This document shows, in pieces, positions 51,457 through 60,094 of a stretch of DNA of 64,000 nt. The position numbers and the translations under genes were made by a program. A model generated the notes under the pieces. That model was not told the origin of the DNA, searched no databases, and saw only the letters and a list, made by a program, of their open reading frames with translations. The stretch is from Pigmentiphaga litoralis (GTDB lineage Bacteria; Pseudomonadota; Gammaproteobacteria; Burkholderiales; Burkholderiaceae_B). The DNA lies in NCBI RefSeq assembly GCF_013408655.1, contig NZ_JACCBP010000001.1, forward strand, positions 2,666,001 to 2,730,000, read 5' to 3'. The stretch's first letter is position 1. Every line of letters starts with the position of its first letter.

Positions 51457-52722
51457 TCAGGCGTAGTCCCCGGCAATGGCCTCCAGCCTGCCCACCGTGG
51501 CGGCCAGCGCGGGCTCCGCTTGCGCGATCCGCCGCGCCGTGTGCACCACGTCCTGCAGACGTTCGGCGATCCAGGCCTGCTCGCAGTGGGCCAGGATCGC
51601 ATCGGTCGCCCTCAGCATGGTAAATGTCATGCCCGCGGTCGTGCCGGCATCCGTATCCGACAAGGGCAAGGTGCACAGGTGCGCGCCTAACCCGGCAACG
51701 ATGCCCATCAATCGCATCGCCAGGTCCAGCGCGCGTTCCGGCCGCAGGGCGCCATCGGGCAGGGGCACGTGCTTTCCCCAGGCGGCAGCCAGGGCCCGCA
51801 GCATCAGCCCGTACACCGCATTGGCCAGATCCAGAACCTGCGCCGCCGCCACGGCGCTGACATGCACACCGCGCGCACCGTCCGCCGGCTTGCGCATCAG
51901 CGGGTTGCGCGCCGCAGGCCAGGCGGGAACGAAGGCCGGATCCGCGTCCGACAAGGCCATCAACTGTTTGCGAATGGCAACGAACCGGTTGTAGTGCGAG
52001 GTGTCGTGATCCGACTTCCCGCCCTCGCCTTGCGTGACGATGGTGTCGATCGCCTCCATCGCGTCATCCAGCGTCGCCACGGCCCGAACACCCGGCATGT
52101 CGAGCTGGGTGGGGCTCAGCTGTCCCGCCACGCCGCCACAGAACAGGGTGGCTTCACCCAGGTCCCTGGCCAGATCCTGGATACAGGTGCGCAGCCGCTC
52201 GTAGAAGTCGCCGATGGTGTCGTAGTCCATCGCACTGGGCATGACCGACGCGGCCGGGTGCGGCCCACGATGATAGTCGCCAGCCGCATCGGCAAAGGAC
52301 TTGCCATCCTTGACGTCAGACCCTTCCGGCCGTTCCAGGAAGATGAAGTGTTCGATCGTATCGACGTTGAAGGGTGCGAGTTCGACCACGATATTGGCCG
52401 GGTGATACAGCGGCGATACCGGCATGTTCGGGCGATTGAAATGCGGCCGGCCGCCCACCGCCACGGTCAGATTGGCGACGAGCGCAAGATGCACCATCTC
52501 CTCCATCGCCACCTGCATGATGGACGTGCGCCACGCATGGACCGTGTCGGCCTGGGCATCGGTCACCCCCGGTTGCCCCTTCCGCTTCATGCTGAAGACG
52601 GCATACAGATAGCAGCACAGCAGGTTGTGCTCCAGCTCGGCCGCTTCGGCAAGAAGGTGCAGCAGTTGCTCGCGGGAATGCTGGCGCTGCTCGGCGGCGC
52701 CCGGTTTGGTTGACACACTCAT
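51457..52722 (-). CDS. ferritin-like protein (VioB/RebD-type domain), orphan
   Basis: A 421-residue protein. The N-terminal half has a ferritin-like diiron pattern: E31-H32 (AELEHNLLCCYLYAVFSMK) and E74/E75-x2-H78 (MEEMVHLALVANL). This is the domain of iminophenyl-pyruvate dimer synthases (VioB, RebD), which couple two tryptophan-derived imines. The rest (about 160-420) is helical and contains HDTSHYNRFVAIRKQL. No violacein or rebeccamycin partner genes (VioA/VioC-E or similar) lie nearby, and the gene stands alone between the aldehyde dehydrogenase and aldolase genes. Function unknown; stand-alone relatives exist in many bacteria. Confidence 0.75.
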   Translation of the reverse strand: MSVSTKPGAAEQRQHSREQLLHLLAEAAELEHNLLCCYLYAVFSMKRKGQPGVTDAQADTVHAWRTSIMQVAMEEMVHLALVANLTVAVGGRPHFNRPNMPVSPLYHPANIVVELAPFNVDTIEHFIFLERPEGSDVKDGKSFADAAGDYHRGPHPAASVMPSAMDYDTIGDFYERLRTCIQDLARDLGEATLFCGGVAGQLSPTQLDMPGVRAVATLDDAMEAIDTIVTQGEGGKSDHDTSHYNRFVAIRKQLMALSDADPAFVPAWPAARNPLMRKPADGARGVHVSAVAAAQVLDLANAVYGLMLRALAAAWGKHVPLPDGALRPERALDLAMRLMGIVAGLGAHLCTLPLSDTDAGTTAGMTFTMLRATDAILAHCEQAWIAERLQDVVHTARRIAQAEPALAATVGRLEAIAGDYA

Positions 52723-52844
52723 CTATTTGTCCAGTACCCGGCGCAGCGGCCGACTGGACAAAGTCTAACGGCATCCTCACGGCGAATTGCGCAATGCAAC
52801 ACGCCGGATGCGTCATGGATGTGTACCGCGTGTATCGGGGTGCT

Positions 52845-53639
52845 TCAGCGCAGGCAATCCGCGTTGCGCGCGTCCTTGAGCGACCGCCGCGCGTAGTACT
52901 CGAACGCGATGGTGTTGCGCTTCGGACGCAGCACCCAGTCATGCGCCTCGCGGCCCAGGGCGGGGTCGATCGGCTGGATCTCGCCGACGTTCATGGCCAG
53001 CAATTGCATACGCGCCGCGCGCTCGAAGGCGATCGCCAGCACGCACGCTTCTTCCACGGTTGAGCCAGCGATCAACAGCCCGTGATGGGACAGCAGCAAG
53101 GCGTGCTTGTCGCCCAGGGCCGCCGAGATGAACTCGCCTTCTTCGTTGCCGACGGGAATGCCGGGCCACTTGCCGACAAACGCAACGTCGTCATACAGCA
53201 CGCAGTTGTCCATGTGCGAAATGACCAGCGGCTGTTCCAGCATGCCCAGCGCGGCGGCGTAGACCGCATGCGTGTGGATGATGCAGTTCACGTCGGGCCG
53301 CGCGCGGTAGACCCAGGAATGGAAACGGTTGGCCGGATTCGGAATGCCGTCGCCTTCAAGCACGTTCAAGTCTTCGTCGACCAACAACAGGTTGCTGTCC
53401 GCAATTTCATCGAAGCCCAGGCCCAGTTGCTGCGTGAAGAACTGCCCCGGCGTACCGGTACGCGCCGTGATCTGCCCCGCCAGGCCCGAGTCATGTCCGT
53501 TGTCGAACAGAATGCGGCACGTCAGCGCCAGCTTCTGCCGCAGCGTGTAGCGGCTGTCCTGGAATTGCTTGTCGAGCTGGACGGTGGAGTCGGCCACCAG
53601 CGTCGCCTTGTCGAGCTCAAAGGTATCGGTTCGGTTCAT
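52845..53639 (-). CDS. class II aldolase/adducin family protein
   Basis: A 264-residue zinc-dependent aldolase-type protein. Metal ligands H122-x-H124 (IIHTHAVYAAAL) and H185/H186 (LLLSHHGLLIAG); SGLAGQITAR (51-60) is the phosphate-loop block. Members cleave or decarboxylate hydroxy acids, so the exact reaction is open. It is third in the operon Bug-GST-aldolase (55299 to 52845), seven bases after the GST stop. Confidence 0.88.
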   Translation of the reverse strand: MNRTDTFELDKATLVADSTVQLDKQFQDSRYTLRQKLALTCRILFDNGHDSGLAGQITARTGTPGQFFTQQLGLGFDEIADSNLLLVDEDLNVLEGDGIPNPANRFHSWVYRARPDVNCIIHTHAVYAAALGMLEQPLVISHMDNCVLYDDVAFVGKWPGIPVGNEEGEFISAALGDKHALLLSHHGLLIAGSTVEEACVLAIAFERAARMQLLAMNVGEIQPIDPALGREAHDWVLRPKRNTIAFEYYARRSLKDARNADCLR

Positions 53640-53646
53640 GATGTCC

Positions 53647-54297
53647 CTAAGGTTGTTCTTGTGTGGAAAGATTGCGCTCGGGCTGGCCCGGAAACAGTGC
53701 CTGGTAGCCCGGCAGGTGTTCCATGCGGTCCAGCCACGCCCGGATGGCCGGGTAGTCGTTCAATGCGATGCCGCCCATTGGCGCCATGCAGGTGTAGGGA
53801 TACAGCGCCACGTCGGCAATGCTCGGATGATCCGGCGTGGCTACCCAGCCATCCTGGCCTTGCCGCGCAAGCTGCGTGTCGAGCACGCCCAGCGCGGCAT
53901 GCGCCGCCCTGGCGTGCGCAATGCAGGTGGCCCCGAGCGGATCGCCGCCTGGGTGCAGGGCCAGCAGCAGGCGTAATTGTGCCAGCGGTTTCATGTGGCG
54001 ATCCTGCTCGAACGACAGCCAGGTCAGCACCGACGATTGCGCGGGCAAGGCATCCGGCCACCACGGGGTGCCCTGCGCCAGATAGTGGAGAATCGCAAGC
54101 GATTCGGCCAGATGCGTCCCGTCGGGCAGCCGCAGCACGGGCACATGGCCGAGCGGCGCGACCGCCAGAAAGGCCGGCTGGGCCAGATCGCCGCGGTCAA
54201 TCGACAGCGTGCGGCGTTCGAGCGGCACGCCAACCAGGCTGGCCATCAACCTGACCTTCCACGCATTGCCCGATCGCAGGGTGTCATAGAGCAGCAT
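53647..54297 (-). CDS. glutathione S-transferase family protein
   Basis: Protein of 216 residues. Thioredoxin-like domain 1-75 with S9 at the catalytic position, cis-Pro P53 (HVPVLRL) and the glutathione-binding E65-S66 (LAESLAIL); helical domain 85-210. It may remove halogen or open an ether during breakdown of the compound taken up by Bug 8. It lies 12 bp after the Bug gene and seven bases before the aldolase gene. Confidence 0.9.
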   Translation of the reverse strand: MLLYDTLRSGNAWKVRLMASLVGVPLERRTLSIDRGDLAQPAFLAVAPLGHVPVLRLPDGTHLAESLAILHYLAQGTPWWPDALPAQSSVLTWLSFEQDRHMKPLAQLRLLLALHPGGDPLGATCIAHARAAHAALGVLDTQLARQGQDGWVATPDHPSIADVALYPYTCMAPMGGIALNDYPAIRAWLDRMEHLPGYQALFPGQPERNLSTQEQP

Positions 54298-54309
54298 GGT
54301 GATCGCGCC

Positions 54310-55299
54310 TCAATCGAGCCGGGTGCCCGCGGTCTGGATCACCTTGGTCCACTTCGCGGTTTCGCTGGCGACGTGTTGCTGGTAGGCGGCGACCCCCGTG
54401 GGCAAGGTCTCGATGCCCATGTCGGTCAGCCGCGCCATCAGTTCCGGCCGCTTCAGCGCCGTGGCCAGCGCCTTGTTGAGCACGTCAACGACTGCGTCCG
54501 GCGTGCCTTTGGGCGCCACCAGCGCATTCCACGATCCGATCTGGAACTGTGGCAGGCCCTGCTCGACGCTTGTCTTCAGGTTGGGCGCGGCCGGGCTGCG
54601 TTCGGCGGCGGCAATCGCCAGGATCTTGAGCCGCTGCGCCTTGGCCTGCGGATCGATCACCGGGAGCGCGTCGATAACGATGTTGACCTGCCCGCCCACC
54701 GCGGCGTTGACCGCCTCGGCGCCGCTCTTGAACGGGACATGCACGATGTCGGTCTGTGTCGCCAGCTTGAAGAGTTCGATGCCGAGGTGCGGCGAGCTGC
54801 CGTTGCCGGCCGACCCGAAGTTCAGGCGGCCCGGGTTGGCCTTGGCGTATCGCACCAGGCCCTGCAGATCGTCAACCCCGTCGATGCCGTTGATGGCGAT
54901 CACATACGGCGAGTTGCTGACCAGGGACACCGGCGTCATGGCGGCCGGATCGTAACTCAGCTTGCTGTAGAGCATCTTGTTGACGACCTGCGTGCCGACC
55001 GTCCCGAGCAGCAGCGTGTAGCCGTCGGGCTTGGCGCCCACCAGCGCCTGCGCGGCGATCGATCCGCCCGCGCCTGGCCGGTTGTCGATGATGACCTGCT
55101 GGGACAAGGCTTCGCCCAGGTACTGCCCGATCATGCGGCCAGCCACATCGGTAATGCCACCTGCGCCAAACGGAATGATCAGCCGTATCGGCTTGTTGGG
55201 ATAATTGGCGTCCGCGGCGGCGGCGGTTTGCACCACGCCCGTTGCGGTGCTACATAAGGCAATGAAAACTGCTGCAAGACAGCGCTTGGTGAGCGTCAT
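54310..55299 (-). CDS. Bug-family TTT periplasmic receptor (8)
   Basis: Receptor of 329 residues; signal cut near residues 29-31. Blocks: YPNKPIRLIIPFGAGGITDVAGRMI, VIIDNRPGAGGSIAAQAL, AKPDGYTLLLGTVGTQVV, FGSAGNGSSPHLGIELF and HVPFKSGAEAVNAAVGGQV (YKG replaced by FKS). First gene of the Bug-GST-aldolase operon, divergent from an XRE-cupin regulator. Confidence 0.93.
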   Translation of the reverse strand: MTLTKRCLAAVFIALCSTATGVVQTAAAADANYPNKPIRLIIPFGAGGITDVAGRMIGQYLGEALSQQVIIDNRPGAGGSIAAQALVGAKPDGYTLLLGTVGTQVVNKMLYSKLSYDPAAMTPVSLVSNSPYVIAINGIDGVDDLQGLVRYAKANPGRLNFGSAGNGSSPHLGIELFKLATQTDIVHVPFKSGAEAVNAAVGGQVNIVIDALPVIDPQAKAQRLKILAIAAAERSPAAPNLKTSVEQGLPQFQIGSWNALVAPKGTPDAVVDVLNKALATALKRPELMARLTDMGIETLPTGVAAYQQHVASETAKWTKVIQTAGTRLD

Positions 55300-55374
55300 A
55301 CCTATCCCCGGTGACGGAGCGGCCGCGAGCCGGCTCCAACTTCGATCAACGTCCAGAACCCGTGTTTAGTGTAG

Positions 55375-55386
55375 GACACAAGTGTC
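55375..55386. promoter_or_regulatory. candidate operator of the XRE-cupin regulator
   Basis: GACAC-AA-GTGTC, an inverted repeat 13 bp before the regulator ATG and 75 bp from the Bug start. A plausible autoregulatory site between the divergent genes. Confidence 0.35.
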
Positions 55387-55399
55387 ATTTAGGAAATAG

Positions 55400-55945
55400 A
55401 TGTCTTTGAAATTGAAGTTGTTGCGCGTGCAGGCCGGCTTGACGCTTGAAGAACTCGCGCAACAGACGGAGCTGACACGCAGCTATCTGTCGAAGCTGGA
55501 ACGCGGCGTATCGACGCCATCGATCGGCGCCGCACTGCGGATCGCGAAAGTATTGGGGGTCCAGGTCGAGGCGCTGTTTTCCGAGTCGCACGAAGATGAC
55601 CCGGTGGTGATCAACCGGGCGCCGCCCGCCTCATCGGCCGCGTCTGCGTCCGGCGCGGCACGCACTCCGCGCCTGGTGTCGGGCACCCTGCCCGGCCACA
55701 AGATGGTCGCCTTCGTGGTCAACCCGACTGACGAGCCGACCCGCAACCATCCGATGAGCCATCATCAGGGGGAAGAAATCCTGTACGTGCTGAAGGGCAG
55801 CATCACGCTGCAGCTGGCGCGGCGCACCGAGACGCTCAAGGCGGGCGACAGCGTGCATTTCAACTCCAGCATCCCGCACAAGATCACGTCGCTCGGCAAG
55901 GTGCCGGCGTCGGTGCTGCTGGTGATTGCCGAGGGAAAAGACTGA
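55400..55945 (+). CDS. XRE-family regulator with cupin domain
   Basis: A 181-residue regulator: helix-turn-helix at about 6-60 (LRVQAGLTLEELAQQTELTRSYLSKLERGVSTPS) and a C-terminal cupin (about 110-178, with HHQGEEILYVLKGSITLQL and GDSVHFNSSIPHKI). This layout (PuuR/SutR-like) binds a small ligand in the cupin. It is divergent from the Bug-GST-aldolase operon and probably controls it. Its stop is part of a hairpin shared with the convergent gene. Confidence 0.92.
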   Translation: MSLKLKLLRVQAGLTLEELAQQTELTRSYLSKLERGVSTPSIGAALRIAKVLGVQVEALFSESHEDDPVVINRAPPASSAASASGAARTPRLVSGTLPGHKMVAFVVNPTDEPTRNHPMSHHQGEEILYVLKGSITLQLARRTETLKAGDSVHFNSSIPHKITSLGKVPASVLLVIAEGKD

Positions 55946-55955
55946 AGCGTTTCAG
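55942..55955. terminator. small hairpin containing both stop codons
   Basis: CTGAA-GCGT-TTCAG. The regulator stop (55943-55945) and the stop of the opposite gene (55952-55954) are mirrored in the two arms. Confidence 0.35.
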
Positions 55956-57553
55956 GACGGCACCAGCCGCAGCAGCCTGGCATCCGCGCCATCGGTCAGT
56001 ACATAGACCGACCCGTCAGGCGCAACCTTGACGTCGCGCATGCGCAGCTTCAGGTCCGCCAGCAGCAGTTCCTGGCCAACGATACGGCCCTCCCGGCGGA
56101 TCACCCGGCGTACCGATCGCTCTTTCAGGGCCGGCACCAGCAGATCGCCGCGCCACTGCGGAAACAGCGCACCGGTGTAGACCGCCAGCCCCGCCGGCGC
56201 AATGGACGGCGTCCATTCCAGCTGCGCATTCAGGTAGCCTTCCAGGCGCCTGAACGGCGTGACCCGAGGAAAGGGATAGTCGATGCCGCCCGTCACGATG
56301 GGCCAGCCATAGTTGCCGCCCGCAACGATCTGGTTGATCTCGTCGCCCCCGCGCGGGCCATGTTCCGAGATGAGCAGGTCCCCGGTATCGGGATCGACCG
56401 CGATCCCTTGCGCGTTGCGGTGCCCCAGGCTGTAGATCTCGGGCAAGGCGCCGGTCACGTGCACGAAAGGATTGTCGGCAGGCGCGCGTCCTTCCCGGTC
56501 GATCCTGACGACGGTGCCCTGATGGTCATGGGTGGATTGGGCCGCTTCGCGTTGCAGGTTGCCGTCACCCACGGTCAGCGCCAGCGTGCCGTCGGGCAGG
56601 AACGCCATGCGTCCGCCGTTGTTGCCGGCCCGGGTCTTGAGCGTGCCGTTGAACAGGATCCTGACGTCCTTGATCCGATCGCCGTCCAGCGTGGCCCGGA
56701 TCAGCCGTGTGCCGTTCGCGCCGGCCACCCCATAGCTCATGGTCAGGTATAGCCACCGGTTCTGTGCAAAGTCCGGATCGGGCATCACTTCCATCAGTCC
56801 CGCCACGCCGCCTTCATGAAAGCCCGCAGGCATGCCGTCGAGCGCGATCTCCGATAGCGCGCCGTTGCTGCCCACGACACGAAGGCGCCCGCGTATCTCG
56901 GTCACCAGGATGCGGCCATCAGGCAGGAAGGCCACGGACCACGGCCGTTCCAGCCCGGTCGCCACCGTCTGCACCTGATACGTTGCCGGATCGGCAGGCG
57001 CGGGCGGGACACCCCGCGGCGGGGCCATCACGATGAATGCCACCACCGGCACCAGCAGGATCGCCCCCGCCGTGGCTAGCGTGCCCGCCCAACCCGGACC
57101 GTTGCTGCGGGACCGGCTTCTTGCCCTGACCGCCGCGTACACCAGTCCACCGACCACGCCCGTAAATGACATCGACACAAAGCCCGGCAGGCGGCGGATC
57201 GCGAACAGCGGTGGCATGGGAATGACCGACGCCATCAACCAGAACGCCACCGCCATGCCGCACAGGCCGGCCAGCATCAGCAGTCCCTTGTGCCATCTGG
57301 CATGCACGACGCGGCCGACGACGTGGGCCACCGCGAACGCGGGCAGCAAGGCCACCGCGGCGATGCCCGCCATGACGGGGCCGAACCGCGCCAGGTCTTC
57401 CATTGTCGTCAGGCCACGCAACGCCGTCGTGACCGGCGCCCCGAAGGCAAGTAGCGACGCAAGGTTGAACTGCGTCTGCACGATGCTTGCCAGAGCGCCA
57501 GTCACGACGGCGGCAAGAACGAACGCGACCAGGCGCGGCAACAGGTGATGCAT
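55952..57553 (-). CDS. membrane-anchored PQQ-type sugar dehydrogenase
   Basis: A 533-residue protein with two parts. Residues 1-180 hold about five membrane helices (for example LVAFVLAAVVTGALASIV, LMLAGLCGMAVAFWLMAS and ILLVPVVAFIVMAP). From about 187 to the end is a beta-propeller of the glucose/sorbosone dehydrogenase family (GLERPWSVAFLPDGRILVTEIRGRLRVV, HEGGVAGLMEVMPDP, GLAVYTGALFPQWRGDLLVPAL, VYVLTDGADARLLRL). Soluble relatives have a signal peptide instead, so the anchor is unusual. Divergent from an MFS gene with a strong inverted repeat between. Confidence 0.88.
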   Translation of the reverse strand: MHHLLPRLVAFVLAAVVTGALASIVQTQFNLASLLAFGAPVTTALRGLTTMEDLARFGPVMAGIAAVALLPAFAVAHVVGRVVHARWHKGLLMLAGLCGMAVAFWLMASVIPMPPLFAIRRLPGFVSMSFTGVVGGLVYAAVRARSRSRSNGPGWAGTLATAGAILLVPVVAFIVMAPPRGVPPAPADPATYQVQTVATGLERPWSVAFLPDGRILVTEIRGRLRVVGSNGALSEIALDGMPAGFHEGGVAGLMEVMPDPDFAQNRWLYLTMSYGVAGANGTRLIRATLDGDRIKDVRILFNGTLKTRAGNNGGRMAFLPDGTLALTVGDGNLQREAAQSTHDHQGTVVRIDREGRAPADNPFVHVTGALPEIYSLGHRNAQGIAVDPDTGDLLISEHGPRGGDEINQIVAGGNYGWPIVTGGIDYPFPRVTPFRRLEGYLNAQLEWTPSIAPAGLAVYTGALFPQWRGDLLVPALKERSVRRVIRREGRIVGQELLLADLKLRMRDVKVAPDGSVYVLTDGADARLLRLVPS

Positions 57554-57620
57554 CGACTAAGGGCTCCGGAGCGTAAACGGATGGTGCGGCAGACGGGTAA
57601 CATGCCGCTTTCGGTTGTGT

Positions 57621-57654
57621 GCAGTGTACTGAGTGTCGATCCTCAGTACACTGC
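57621..57654. promoter_or_regulatory. 13-bp inverted repeat between divergent genes
   Basis: GCAGTGTACTGAG (57621-57633), eight-base spacer, CTCAGTACACTGC (57642-57654): perfect arms. It lies 40 bp before the MFS start and 67 bp from the dehydrogenase start, a likely operator for both. Each arm contains GTGTAC, as in GntR-type sites. Confidence 0.65.
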
Positions 57655-57694
57655 GCAGACCCAAGACCGTCCCCGTCGTTCATCTCCAGGCCTC

Positions 57695-58906
57695 ATGAAA
57701 CGCAACGCTCCTACCTGGCTCGTGCCTGTGGCAGCAATCTTCGCCCTCCAGACCATCGCGGCTTTCCTGTCGCGCCTCATCCCCATCATCGTGCCCGCCA
57801 TCTCCGCCGAATTCGGATGGAGCGGCAGTTCCATCGGCTACCTGACCGCCGGCAACGCCCTGGGCGGCCTCGTCATGCTGGTCGCCGGCGCCGCTCTGCT
57901 GCGGCGGCTTGGCGGCACGCGCACCCTGCAGCTAACCCTGATCCTTGGCGCGGCCTGCATGGCCCTGTTCGTCTACCCGAGCGTGCATGTGGCGCTGGCC
58001 GCCTGCATCGCCATGGGCATGAGCAACGGCGCCGCCAACCCCGCCGGCAGCGAAGTCCTGCAGCGTTACTCGCCCCCCGGCAAGCGCAACCTGATGTTCT
58101 CGATCAAGCAGGCCGGCGTGCCGCTGGGCGGCATCCTGGCGGGACTCCTGATCCCCGGCATCATCGCCGTCGCCGGCTGGCGAGTCGCCCTGTGCGCCTG
58201 TGCCGTCATCGTGCTGCTCCCCACCGCGCTGACATGGAGACTGAGCGACACCATCGACGAACGGCGGCCCGGCGTTTCCGGCCGCCCGTGGTACGCGCTC
58301 AGCCTGCACTCGCTGCGATCGCTTGCCGTGCCGCTGGCATCGTTGGGACACAACCGGGGCCTGCTCAACATCTCCATCGTCGGCAGCCTGTTCGCTGTCG
58401 CGCAAAGCTGCTGGTTCGCCTTCACCGTCATCTATCTCGTTGACAGTCTCAACTTTTCACTGAGCCTGGCCGGCGCCATCTTTGCCGTGATGCAGTTGGG
58501 CGGCGTGCTCGGACGGATCGCGCTGGGCTGGATCTCGGACCGCCTGCAATCGGCGACGGCCACCCTGTCGCTGGCGGCCATCTTTTCCGCGGGCACGACC
58601 GCCCTGCTCGGCTTCATCCAGCCCGACTGGCCGCTCTGGACGATCCTGCTGCTGGCCTTCGTGGCAGGCTGCACGGCCGCGAGCTGGAATGGCGTGCAGA
58701 TCGCCGAGGTCGCCCGCCGCTCGCCGCCCGACCTGGTGTCCGAGACCGCGGCCGGATCGTCGATCCTCGTCACGTTCGTCAACATCGTCGCGCCATCGGC
58801 GTTTGCGATTGCGATTGCATCGAGCGGCCGCTATGACCTGGCGTTTCTGTGCGCGGGGGTGTGTTCATTGCTGGTGCTGGTGTTCCTGCCGCGGGACGGG
58901 CGCTGA
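57695..58906 (+). CDS. MFS transporter (12-TM)
   Basis: Transporter of 403 residues with about 12 helices. Features: N-terminal PTWLVPVAAIFALQTIAAFLSRLIPIIVPAISAEFGWSG, loop KRNLMFSIKQAGVPLGGILAGLL, and GVLGRIALGWISDRLQ in the second half. This layout is that of the CynX/NimT-like or oxalate:formate-like groups; the substrate is unknown. ATG 57695 was chosen because upstream in-frame codons cross the inverted repeat. Convergent with the LacI gene. Confidence 0.9.
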   Translation: MKRNAPTWLVPVAAIFALQTIAAFLSRLIPIIVPAISAEFGWSGSSIGYLTAGNALGGLVMLVAGAALLRRLGGTRTLQLTLILGAACMALFVYPSVHVALAACIAMGMSNGAANPAGSEVLQRYSPPGKRNLMFSIKQAGVPLGGILAGLLIPGIIAVAGWRVALCACAVIVLLPTALTWRLSDTIDERRPGVSGRPWYALSLHSLRSLAVPLASLGHNRGLLNISIVGSLFAVAQSCWFAFTVIYLVDSLNFSLSLAGAIFAVMQLGGVLGRIALGWISDRLQSATATLSLAAIFSAGTTALLGFIQPDWPLWTILLLAFVAGCTAASWNGVQIAEVARRSPPDLVSETAAGSSILVTFVNIVAPSAFAIAIASSGRYDLAFLCAGVCSLLVLVFLPRDGR

Positions 58907-58922
58907 AGGAAACCGCTGATGC

Positions 58923-59915
58923 TCAGACGCTGCCGCGCACGATGATCTCGTAAGGCACACGCCGCACGCGATCGTCGACCTGGCCGGTCTCGATCTTCTG
59001 CACCAGCAGTTCGCCCGCCGCGCGGCCAATGCCCGCGCCGTTGGTCTTGACCGACGTCAGACCCGGCGGCACCTCGGCGGCGATCTGGTAGTCCCCATAG
59101 CCCGCTACGGCGAAGCGGGCAGGCACCTTCCACCCACGACGCGCGCATTCGAACAACGCGCCCGCGGCGACGACATCCGTCACGCAGCACAGTGCCTGCA
59201 GGCGGCGCTCCTTTTTCAGCAAGGCTTCAATCGCCAGACGTCCTCCGGCAAAGCCTTCGGATTCCGCGGTCAAGTGGATCAGATCCGAGCGCAAGCCGGC
59301 CTCTTCCATCGCCTTCTGGAACCCTTGCTGACGCTGCAGATAGCGTTGGCTGTCGGGCAGGTTGTGCCCCGCCCAACCAATATGGCGCAGTCCTTTGTCG
59401 ATCACCAGCCGCGTCATGTCGTACGCGGCGTCAGACAAGGAAAAGCCGACGGCCATGTCGATGCTGGGTGCGCTCGACAACCATGTCTCGACCACGGGAA
59501 CGCCTGACTGCTGAATGAGCCGGATGGTCTCTTGCGTGTGCTCGCCCCCTGTCAGCACGATCCCGGCCGGCCGCCTCCCGAGAATGCCGCGGATCACCTG
59601 CGTCTCGCGCTGCGGGTCTTCCGCCACCGCCAACAGCAGCTCGTATCGCTGCGACTCAAGGAAATCGCCCAAGCCCTCCAGCGTTCTGGCAAAACTCGAG
59701 TTGCTCAATGACGGCACCACTGCCGTGATCGTGCGGTTGTGGCCCGAGGCCAGGCTGCTGGCGATGAGATTGGGCACATAGCCCAGCGCGGCCGCCGTGG
59801 CGAGCACCTTCTCGCGGGTCTCTGCGTGGACCTTGTGCGGGTGCTTGTAGCAGTTGGAGACGGTCATCGGCGATACGCCGGCAGCCGCGGCAACGTCGGC
59901 CATCGTGGACTTCAT
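58923..59915 (-). CDS. LacI-family repressor
   Basis: Repressor of 330 residues: HTH at 4-25 (TMADVAAAAGVSPMTVSNCYKHP), hinge NLIASSLASG (49-58), periplasmic-binding-protein-like core 60-330. ATG 59915 was chosen; the longer frame lies in the promoter region. It is divergent from the Bug-amidohydrolase operon, with a perfect 22-bp palindrome between, so it very probably represses that operon and perhaps itself. Confidence 0.93.
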   Translation of the reverse strand: MKSTMADVAAAAGVSPMTVSNCYKHPHKVHAETREKVLATAAALGYVPNLIASSLASGHNRTITAVVPSLSNSSFARTLEGLGDFLESQRYELLLAVAEDPQRETQVIRGILGRRPAGIVLTGGEHTQETIRLIQQSGVPVVETWLSSAPSIDMAVGFSLSDAAYDMTRLVIDKGLRHIGWAGHNLPDSQRYLQRQQGFQKAMEEAGLRSDLIHLTAESEGFAGGRLAIEALLKKERRLQALCCVTDVVAAGALFECARRGWKVPARFAVAGYGDYQIAAEVPPGLTSVKTNGAGIGRAAGELLVQKIETGQVDDRVRRVPYEIIVRGSV

Positions 59916-60017
59916 AGGCTCATTCTTTTCCAGGCCCCTGCCTGTCAGGTGGGCAAGCATAACCCGCAGGTCATGACCGGACTGCCGCATGACCCTCAGA
60001 TAAATGCTTGTGCGGAC

Positions 60018-60039
60018 AAAATTGTAGCGCTACAATTTT
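60018..60039. promoter_or_regulatory. 22-bp perfect palindrome, LacI-type operator
   Basis: Left arm AAAATTGTAGC (60018-60028), right arm GCTACAATTTT (60029-60039). A perfect palindrome with the central CG step typical of LacI-family operators. It lies 103 bp from the repressor start and 56 bp before the Bug ATG at 60095. Confidence 0.85.
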
Positions 60040-60094
60040 TCTATCGCGTGACCCCGATACTTCCCATCAACGGCGTTCTGAAGGCATCCGACTC

